From Saccopteryx bilineata (taxonomy: Eukaryota > Chordata > Mammalia > Chiroptera > Emballonuridae), in NCBI RefSeq assembly GCF_036850765.1, contig NC_089490.1:129174522-129238521 (forward strand): DNA of 64,000 nt, written 5' to 3'. Both the position numbers and the translations under genes were made by a program. Below are positions 56,352 to 64,000 of this stretch, piece by piece. Below the pieces are notes generated by a model. That model made no database searches. It had not been told where the DNA came from and saw only the letters and a program-made list of their open reading frames with translations. How positions within the stretch are numbered: the stretch's first letter is position 1; the number at the start of each line of letters is the position of its first letter.

Positions 56352-57075
56352 ATATAGCTCTTTTGTTTTGGCCACCAACATGCCATCCAAACTGGGGAAG
56401 ATCCGGACAGTTCAGGGCCACAGGAGCCATAGCCACGGCTGCGCTGGCAAGCACAGGAGCCATAGCCACGGCTGCGCTGGCAAGCACAGGAGCCATAGCC
56501 ACGGCTGCGCTGGCAAGCACAGGAGCCATAGCCACGGCTGCGCTGGCAAGCACAGGAGCCATAGCCACGGCTGCGTTGGCAAGCACAGGAGCCATAGCCA
56601 CGGCTGCGCTGGCAAGCACAGGAGCCATAGCCACGGCTGCGCTGGCAAGTACAGGAGGCACCGAAGGCCGAGGGAATGCTGGTGGCACACATCATCACAG
56701 GACCACCTTTGACTAATGTCACCCAGGTTACTTTGGGAAAGTTAGCCTTTGAGGCATTACCTCTTAAAGAGAAACCAGAGCTTCTGCCCAGTGGTCAACC
56801 TCGATAAACTGGGGACCTTGGCCACTGTCCCCCATGTTCAGCAGACACGGGTACATGCTGCCGAAGCCAAACCCACAGCTGCTCCTGTCACCGATGTGGT
56901 GCGATCAGGCCGCTGCCAAGTTCTGGGGAAGGGAAGCTCCCAGAGCAGCCTGTCATCAGGAAAGCCAAATTTTTCAGCAAAAAACTAAAGAGAAGATTAA
57001 GGGTGTTCGGGGGAGCTGTGTCCTGGTAATTAAAGCCACATGGAGGGTAGTTGATTAAATGTTCACAAGTGCTTT
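56352..57075 (+). pseudogene. RPL27A: Processed RPL27A pseudogene with internal minisatellite
   Basis: An intron-less copy of the mRNA for ribosomal protein L27a (large subunit, uL15 family). The start codon is at 56380-56382 (MPSKLGKIRTVQGH, parent MPSRLRKTRK...). Later blocks match the parent in order: [51 protein letters not shown] and EKIKGVRGSCVLV. A 3' UTR piece and an A tract follow near 57073. It is broken by frameshifts, a TAA at 56714-56716 and loss of the internal Met. Residues GHRSHSHGCAGK are repeated seven times (56421-56651), where the parent has the segment once. Not expected to make protein. Confidence 0.93.
56421..56651 (+). repeat. 33-bp minisatellite, seven units
   Basis: Unit starts are 56421, 56454, 56487, 56520, 56553, 56586 and 56619. 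Units are identical except for C>T at 56576 (unit 5) and 56650 (unit 7). Each encodes HRSHSHGCAGK in the pseudogene frame. Because 33 is a multiple of three and the unit lacks stops in most frames, long frames appear on both strands, which are by-products. Confidence 0.97.
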
Positions 57076-57169
57076 TCCAAAAAAAATTTTTTTCTGGATT
57101 TCATTGAAGAGTTAGAAAAATATAAGAATGAGAGTATTTATTTTTCTATCTATCCATCAACATAAAAAG

Positions 57170-57320
57170 GTTTTTAAAATTTTTTTATTGATCGATTTGA
57201 GAGAGAGAGGAAGGGAGAGAACAGACAGAAACATCAATCAGTGCTCTGACTGGGACCAAACCAGAAAGCTTTGTACATCGGGATGATGCTCTAACCAACC
57301 AAGCATCCAGCCAGGGCAAA
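57170..57320 (-). mobile_element. Old VES-type SINE
   Basis: 'tttttattgatcgatttgag' tail side, 'cagaaacatcaatcagtgct', and the head 'ccagccagggc' at the right end. This is the classical bat VES layout on the minus strand. Confidence 0.75.
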
Positions 57321-57547
57321 ATAAAAGGTGGAGTTTTTTTTCATTTAAGTAATAAATGTCCTCTTTCCTAGATGTCAAAAATTTGTTCTTGTTAGAAAAT
57401 AAGAAGAAAAAAAAGAAAAGGAAAAAAATTTTGTTCTTGCAAACAATAAAAAAGTTTTCATTTTCGTATTTTTAAAAAATGGGATCAAAACTAACTTTTT
57501 AGAAGATCTAAATATAGGACAGATAATTTTTAGAAATATTTTAAGTA
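57321..57547. other. Low-copy AT-rich sequence, no gene seen
   Basis: No gene or repeat recognised up to the A-tail of L1 E. Confidence 0.45.
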
Positions 57548-57820
57548 TTTTTTTTTAATAAATTTTTATTAATGGTAATGGGATGACATTAATAAATCAG
57601 GGTACATATATTCAAAGAAAACATGTCTAGGTTATTTTGTCATCAAATTATGTTGCAAACCCCTCGCCCAAAGTCAGATTGTCCTCCGTCACCCTCTATC
57701 TAGTTCTCTGTGCCCCTCCCCCTCCCCCTAACTCTCTCCCTCCCTCCCTCCCATGTCCTCCCTCCCCCCCCCCACCCTTGGTAACCACCACACTCTTGTC
57801 CATGTCTCTTAGTCTCATTT

Positions 57821-60800
57821 TTATGTTCCATCAATGTATGGAATCATGTAGTTCTTGTTTTTTTCTGATTTGCTTATTTCACTCCTTATAATGTTATCAA
57901 GATCCCACCATTTTGCTGTAAATGATCTGATGTCATCATTTCTTATGGCTGAGTAGTATTCCATAGTGTATATGTGCCACATCTTCTTTATCCAGTCTTC
58001 TATTGAAGGGCTTTTTGGTTGTTTCCATGTCTTGGCCACTGTGAACAGTGCTGCAATGAACATGGGCTACATGTGTCTTCACGTATCAATGTTTCTGAGG
58101 TTTTGGGGTATATACCCAGTAGAGGGATTGCTGGGTCATAAGGTAGTTCTATTTGCAGTTTTTTGAGGAACCACCATACTTTCCTCCATAATGGTTGTAC
58201 TACTTTACAGTCCCACCAACAGTGAATGAGGGTTCCTTTTTCTCCACAGCCTCTCCAACATTTGCTATTACCCGTCTTGTTGATAATAGCTAATCTAACA
58301 GGAGTGAGGTGGTATCTCATTGTAGTTTTGATTTGCATTTCTCTAATAACTAATGAAGCTGAGCATCTTTTCATATATCTGTTGGCCATTTGTATCTCTT
58401 CCTGGGAGAAGTGTCTGTTCATGTCCTCTTCCATTTTTTTATTGGATTGTTTGTTTGTTTGTTGTTGAGTTTTATGAGTTCTTTGTAAATTTTGGATATT
58501 AGGCCCTTATCTGAGCTGTCGTTTGAAAATATCAGTTCCCATATAGTTGGCTTTCTGTTTATTTTGATATCAGTTTCTCTTGCTGAGCAAAAACTTTTAA
58601 TTCTGATGTAGTCCCATTCATTTATCTTTGCCTTCACTTCTCTTGCCATTGGAGTCAAGTTCATAAAATGTTCTTTAAAACCCAGGTCCATGATTTTAGT
58701 ACCTATGTCTTCTTCTATGTACTTTATTGTTTCAGGTCTTATATTTAGGTCTTTGATCCATTTTGAATTAATTTTAGTACACGGGGACAGGCTGTAGTCG
58801 AGTTTCATTCTTTTGCATGTGGCTTTCCAGTTTTCCCAACACCATTTGTTGAAGAGGCTTTCTTTTCTCCATTGTGTGTTGTTGGCCCCTTTATCAAAGA
58901 TTATTTGACCATATATATGTGGTTTTATTTCTGGGCTTTCTATTCTGTTCCATTGGTCTGAGTGTCTATTTTTTTGCCAATACCATGCTGTTTTGATTAT
59001 CGTGGCCCTATAATATAGTTTAAAGTCAGGTATTGTAATGCCCCCAGCTTCATTCTTTTTCCTTAGGATTGTTTTGGCTATTCGGGGTTTTTTATAGTTC
59101 CATATAAATCTGATGATTTTTTGTTCCATTTCTTTAAAAAATCTCATAGGGATTTTGATGGGAATTGCATTAAATTTGTATATTGCTTTGGGTAATATGG
59201 CCATTTTGATTATATTTATTCTTCCTATCCAAGAACAAGGAATATTTTTCCATCTCATTGTATCTTTTTCGATTTCCCTTAACAATGCTTTGTAATTTTC
59301 ATTATATAGGTCCTTTACGTTCTTTGTTATGTTTATTCCTAGGTATTTTATTTTTTTTGTTGCAATCGTGAAGGGGATTATTTTTTTGAGTTCGTTTTCT
59401 AATATTTCATTGTTGGCATATAGAAAGGCTATGGACTTTTGTATGTTAATTTTGTATCCTGCGACCTTACTGTATTGGTTTATTGTTTCTAATAATCTTT
59501 TTGTGGAGTCCTTCGGGTTTTCGATGTATAGGATCATATCATCAGCAAAAAGTGATACCTTTACTTCTTCTTTTCCGATATGGATGCCTTTTATTTCTTT
59601 GTCTTGTCTGATTGCTCTGGCCAGAACTTCTAGCACCGCGTTGAATAAGAGTGGAGAGAGTGGACAACCCTGTCTTGTTCCTGATTTAAGGTAGAAAGTC
59701 CTCAGTTTTATGCCGTTTAATAGGATGTTGGCTGATGGTTTATCATATATGGCCTTTATCATGTTGAGATATTTTCCTTCTATACCCATTTTGTTGAGAG
59801 TCTTAAACATAAAATTGTGTTGTATTTTATCAAAAGCCTTTTCTGCATCTATTGATAAGATCATGTGGTTTTTGTTCTTTGTTTTGTTGATATGGTGTAT
59901 TACGTTAACCGTTTTGCGTATGTTGAACCATCCTTGAGATTCTGGGATGAATCCCACTTGATCATGATGTATTATTTTTTTAATATGTTGTTGTATTCGG
60001 TTTGCCAGTATTTTGTTTAGTATTTTAGCATCTGTATTCATTAGAGATATTGGTCTGTAGTTTTCTTTCTTTGTGCCATCCTTGCCAGGTTTTGGTATGA
60101 GGGTTATGTTGGCCTCATAAAATGTGTTTGGAAGTATTGCTTCTTCTTCAATTTTTTGGAAGACTTTGAGTAGAATAGGAACCAAGTCTTCTTTGAATGT
60201 TTGATAGAATTCACTAGTATAACCGTCTGGGCCTGGACTTTTATTTTTGGGGAGATTTTTAATAGTTTTTTCTATTTCCTCCCTGCTGATTGGTCTGTTT
60301 AGGCTTTCTGCTTCTTCATGACTCAGTCTAGGAAGGTTGTATTGTTCTAGGAATTTATCCATTTCTTCTAGATTGTTGTATTTGGTGGCATATAATTTTT
60401 CATAGTATTCTACAATAATTCTTTGTATTTCTATGATGTCTGTGGTGATCTCTCCTCTTTCATTTTGGATTTTATTTATTTGAGTCCTGTGTCTTTTTTC
60501 CTTGGTGAGTCTTGCCAAGGGTTTGTCAATTTTGTTGATCTTTTCAAAGAACCAGCTCCTTGTTTTATTGATTTTTTCTATAGTTTTTCTGTTCTCTATT
60601 TCATTTATTTCTGCTCTGATTTTTATTATCTCCTTTCTTCGGCTGGTTTTGGGTTGTCTTTGTTCTTCTTTTTCTAGTTCCTTAAGGTGTGAAGTTAAGT
60701 GGTTTACTTCGGCTCTCTCTTGTTTGTTCATATAGGCCTGAAGTGATATGAACTTTCCTCTTATTACTGCTTTTGCTGCATCCCAGAGATTCTGATATGT

Positions 60801-61637
60801 CGTATTTTCATTTTCATTTGTCTGTATATATCTTTTGATTTCTGCACTTATTTCTTCTTTGACCCATTCATTTTTTAGAAGTATGTTGTTTAGTTTCCAC
60901 ATTTTTGTGGGTTTTTCCCCCTCTTTTTTGCAGTTGAATTCTAGTTTCAAGGCTTTATGATCAGAAAATATTTTTTCAATTTTTCTAAATTTGCTGATAT
61001 TGTCTTTGTGGCCCAACATATGGTCAATTCTTGAGAATGTTCCGTGTACACTAGAGAAAAATGTATACTCTGTCGCTTTGGGATGAAGTGTCCTGTAGAT
61101 GTCTATCATATCCAGGTGTTCTAGTATTTCGTTTAAGGCCACTATATCTTTATTGATTCTCTGTTTGGATGACCGATCTAGAACCGTCAGCGGTGTATTG
61201 AGGTCTCCAAGTATGATTGTATTTTTGTTAGTTTTTGTTTTAAGGTCAATAAGTAGCTGTCTTATATATTTTGGTGCTCCTTGGTTTGGTGCATATATAT
61301 TAAGGATTGTTATGTCTTCTTGATTCAACTTCCCCTTAATCATTATGAAATGACCATTTTTGTCTCTGAGTACTTTTTCTGTCTTGTAGTCAGCATTATT
61401 TGATATGAGTATTGCTACGCCTGCTTTTTTTGGGGTGTTGTTTGCTTGGAGTATTGTTTTCCAGCCTTTCACTTTGAATTTGTTTTTATCCTTGTTGCTT
61501 AGATGTGTTTCTTGTAGGCAGCATATAGTTGGATTTTCTTTTTTAATCCATTCTGCTACTCTGTGTCTTTTTATTGGTAAGTTTAATCCATTTACATTTA
61601 GTGTAATTATTGACACTTGTGGGTTCCCTACTGCCAT
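57821..61637 (-). pseudogene. L1 E ORF2, intact to residue about 1,065, then two frameshifts
   Basis: Starts at 61637 with [10 protein letters not shown]. Endonuclease residues N14 and E43, GDLNTPL and [10 protein letters not shown] are present, as are the RT signatures [31 protein letters not shown] and FADDMILY, all in one frame of 1,072 codons ending at 58419. Relative to L1 A, a net 1-bp loss at 58431-58438 and a lost G at 58064-58067 break the cysteine-rich C-terminal part ([18 protein letters not shown], 58000-58434). A 9-bp in-frame loss near 60970 removes three residues just before SDHKALK. The endonuclease and polymerase should still fold, but loss of the C-terminus usually impairs retrotransposition. 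Confidence 0.93.
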
Positions 61638-61870
61638 TTTATAAATTGCTTTCTGTTAGTTTTGTATCTAGTTTGATTCTTCTCTTTTGTTTTTCTATCA
61701 TTTGTTTTTGTTTGTTTGTGTTCCATACTTCTTTCCTCTGTTGCTACCTTTTTTAAGTCAAGTGTTTTTGTGGTGGTTTTTTTAAGGGTGGTTACCATTA
61801 AGTAATGAAAAGGGTACCTACCATATTCATTGTAGTACCCTATCTTATAAGTATTTCTGCACTTCATCAT
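61628..61870 (-). CDS. Small ORF between L1 E ORF1 and ORF2
   Basis: 80 codons, almost identical to the one in L1 A, lysine/threonine-rich. Its stop overlaps the ORF2 ATG (ATGGCAGTAG). No known domain. Coding status is unproven. Confidence 0.35.
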   Translation of the reverse strand: MMKCRNTYKIGYYNEYGRYPFHYLMVTTLKKTTTKTLDLKKVATEERSMEHKQTKTNDRKTKEKNQTRYKTNRKQFIKWQ

Positions 61871-61962
61871 CCTTTGCTACTGTTAATCTCCATCCTCTCC
61901 CCCCTTTTTTTCCTTTGTTGTCACAGTTTAAGTTTGGTTTTATTGTGTTCTTGGTGGAGCTG

Positions 61963-62958
61963 TTACTTGTGGTGTTGTTTTCTTTTGTTCTTTGAATCTG
62001 GTTGGAAAACCCCCTTTAGTATTTCCTGGAGTGGGGGCTTTCTGTTGATAAATTCTCTCATCTTTTCTGTATTTGTGAATGTTTTTATATCTCCTTCATA
62101 CTTGAAGGATAGCTTTGATGGGTATAGTATTCTTGGCTGAAAGTTCCTCTCTTTCAGGGCTTTAAATATTGGGGTCCACTCTCTTCTAGCTTGTAGAGTT
62201 TCTGCTGAGAAATCTGATGATAATCTAATAGGCCTTCCTTTATATGTTGTACTCTTCTTTTCCCTGGCTGCCTTGAGAATTTTTTCTTTGTCATTGATTT
62301 GAGTCATCTTTATTATGATGTGCCTTGGAGTGGGTTTGTTGGGGTTAAGAAAACTTGGTGTTCTGTTTGCTTCTTGAATTTGAGGCTTTAGTTCCTTCCA
62401 CAGGCTTGGGAAGTTCTCGTCTATTATTTGTTTGAGTATATTCTCCATTCCATTTTCTTTCTCTTCTCCCTCTGATATACCTATTATTCTTATGTTATTC
62501 TTTCTGATGGAGTCAGACAATTCCTGTAGGGCTTTCTCATTTTTTATTATTTTTGAGTCTCTTTCTTCTTCTCTCTGTTGTGCCTCAAGTTGTTTGTCTT
62601 CTATTTCACTAATCCTATCTTCAATCTGGGCTGTTCTGTTAGCTAAGCTTGTTACCTCGTTTTTCAGCTCGTGAATTGAGTTTTTCATTTCTGTTTGATT
62701 TGTTTTTATAGTTTCAATTTCCTTGGTAATATATTCTTTGTGTTCATTGAGTTGTTTTCTGATCTCCCTATATTGCCTTTCTGTGTTTTCTTGTATATCT
62801 CTGAGTATTTTTAAGATTTCTATTTTAAATTCTCTGTCATTTAGCTCCAAGGCTTCCAATATGTTAAGTCTTTTCTCCATAGATTTTTCCACATCTATTT
62901 GTGTTACCTCTCTTTCTTTTGTATCCATAATATTCGATTTTCTCTTTCTTATCGGCAT
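61963..62958 (-). CDS. L1 E ORF1, intact RNA-binding chaperone
   Basis: 331 residues from the ATG at 62958 (MPIRKRKSNIMDTKER). Order of parts: basic N-terminus, coiled coil at about 30-135 (heptads such as IEDRISEIEDKQ) that trimerises, RRM-like region (NNIRIIGISEGEEKENGMEN), then the C-terminal domain (TPRHIIIKM, STTYKGRPIRLSSDF, ETLQARREW). In known L1s this protein coats L1 RNA and is needed for retrotransposition. L1 E differs from A at codon 20, where it reads CAA rather than TAA. Family length is near 330-340 residues, so it appears complete. Confidence 0.95.
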   Translation of the reverse strand: MPIRKRKSNIMDTKEREVTQIDVEKSMEKRLNILEALELNDREFKIEILKILRDIQENTERQYREIRKQLNEHKEYITKEIETIKTNQTEMKNSIHELKNEVTSLANRTAQIEDRISEIEDKQLEAQQREEERDSKIIKNEKALQELSDSIRKNNIRIIGISEGEEKENGMENILKQIIDENFPSLWKELKPQIQEANRTPSFLNPNKPTPRHIIIKMTQINDKEKILKAAREKKSTTYKGRPIRLSSDFSAETLQARREWTPIFKALKERNFQPRILYPSKLSFKYEGDIKTFTNTEKMREFINRKPPLQEILKGVFQPDSKNKRKQHHK

Positions 62959-64000
62959 CTGAGGGTGGTCTTATTGATAGCACTAATTAGAATTAATAAA
63001 GAGTAAAAAGAAAAAAAAAAAGGGTAAAACACCCCACAAAAAAAAACAGTAATAATTTATTATTTCCCCCTTTTTTTCTCTCTTCTCTTTCCCTCCTCTC
63101 CCCTCCTCAGGGAAATATCGTGCCTATAATGGAGGGCCTGATTTGGGGTGAAGAGTTCAAGGGGCAAAAAAAGGGAGTAGGGACCTACTAAATGCAAAAA
63201 AAAAAAAAAAAAAAAAAAAGGAAGAAAATCTTAGACAAGCATAAGATGATTTGCTTGTAAGTGATGGTCAACTAAGAGATATAGTGAGAGGGATAAGAGG
63301 GAATCAGAAAAAAGGACCAAAAAAGAATAATAAAGAAGAAAAAATAAAAATAATAAGTAAAAATCTGTTGTATTAAGTGGAGCGAAGACTAAATACAATG
63401 GAGACCTTGGGTTGGGAGGACCCAAAATGCCACAAAAATAAACAAACAAGAGAAAAAATATATAAAAACAAAAGCAAAAAAGAGAAATAAAGCCAAAAAA
63501 AAGCCTTGAGTCCCAAATTAACTAATTTGTTCGTGATTGAGGATTATATGGGAGGAAAGTAAAATGAGAAAAGAAAAAACGAATAGAAAGGAAAAAAATA
63601 AGAAAAAGAGAAAAACGAAGGAACAAATAAAATAGGAGGAGAAAAAAATATAAAGCAAGACAAAAAAAAACAAAAGAGGAGAGAGTGAGAGTTAAGTGTT
63701 TTGGAGTATAACCTTAAAGGAGGGTGAGGATGAAGAAGAAAAATAAAATGCAACACTCATGGGTAGTGTAGTTCAAGAAAGGGGAAGCATAAGATGGGCA
63801 GAGAATAGAAGGACCGAAGTGGAGGAAATAAAGGCAAAAAGATAGAAGAAACAAACAACAACAACAACAAAAAATTAGTGGATCAAGTTGCAAAGTCTGT
63901 GGGTTTTTCTTGATTTTGAGAGGTTAACTTCTTCCTTTTTCTTTTCTCTCCCTCTTCCTAGTCGGTGACTCTGTACCCCAGGCTCTGCCCCTGTGTCACT
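62959..64000 (-). promoter_or_regulatory. L1 E 5' UTR, proximal part
   Basis: Matches 10632 to about 11725 of L1 A, A/purine-rich on the plus strand. The CpG-rich distal promoter lies beyond the window. Confidence 0.8.

Larger units (their letters stand above)
57548..64000 (-). mobile_element. Young L1 element E, cut by window end
   Basis: Minus-strand L1 highly similar to element A along its whole visible length: A-tail (57548-57557), 3' UTR, ORF2 (57821-61637), inter-ORF region, ORF1 (61963-62958) and about 1 kb of the 5' UTR. It has no transduced segment at its 3' end. The right duplication cannot be checked because the element leaves the window. Confidence 0.95.

Noticed and set aside
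56421..56651. CRISPR-like array of regular repeats
   Set aside because: Repeats are directly adjacent with no spacers and lie in a processed pseudogene of a vertebrate genome.
56293..56722. Repeat proteins on both strands (alanine/valine-, serine/cysteine- and tryptophan/leucine-rich repeats)
   Set aside because: Shadows of the 33-bp minisatellite in the RPL27A pseudogene, open because the unit is a multiple of three.

Overview
This is vertebrate nuclear DNA, almost certainly from a bat. It is AT-rich and full of retroelements. It carries two abundant tRNA-derived SINE types that I recognise from bat genomes. One starts GCCCTGGCC (VES-like). The other starts GCCTGACC (Rhin-like, best known from rhinolophoid bats, so a horseshoe-bat relative is a reasonable guess but not proven). 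I found no host protein-coding exon, rRNA, true tRNA gene or CRISPR array. The only intact long reading frames belong to LINE-1 (L1) retrotransposons, and the window is best read as an intergenic or intronic repeat-rich region.

Layout. 1-2,590: low-copy sequence with an old L1 tail, a MIR and a VES SINE. 2,590-23,515: a three-deep nest of minus-strand L1s. An old L1 (C) is split by a second L1 (B), and B is split by a young full-length L1 (A, 5,037-12,985) with a perfect 15-bp target-site duplication and an apparent 3' transduction. C also carries two SINEs, an internal inverted duplication, and an unusual plus-strand chimeric element (18,524-19,494) made of an unrecognised 5' module joined to an L1 3' end. 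23,516-57,550: mostly old, low-copy DNA sprinkled with VES and Rhin SINEs (many with clear target-site duplications), MIR/L2 and old L1 fragments, an old plus-strand L1 (D), a possible solo LTR, and DNA-transposon relics: two mariner MITEs, a pogo/Tigger-like MITE, two hAT MITEs and a SPIN-like hAT with a perfect 8-bp duplication. A processed RPL27A pseudogene at 56,352-57,075 contains a seven-copy 33-bp minisatellite grown from one coding segment. 57,548-64,000: a second young L1 (E), very similar to A, cut by the window end in its 5' UTR.

How the parts work together. L1 ORF1 (RNA-binding chaperone) and ORF2 (endonuclease plus reverse transcriptase) make the machinery that copied the L1s, the SINEs and the RPL27A pseudogene into place. 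The poly(A) tails and target-site duplications seen throughout are its signature. A and E are each broken at different places: A has an ORF1 stop and two ORF2 frameshifts, E has an intact ORF1 and two late ORF2 frameshifts. The family therefore looks recently active, but neither copy is autonomous as read here.

Points most worth checking: the chimeric element at 18,524-19,494 as a possible undescribed L1-dependent family; the L1 and SINE 3' transductions; near-consensus CTCF-type motifs carried by the VES SINEs; the small ORF that overlaps the ORF2 start codon in the young L1s; and the RPL27A minisatellite.
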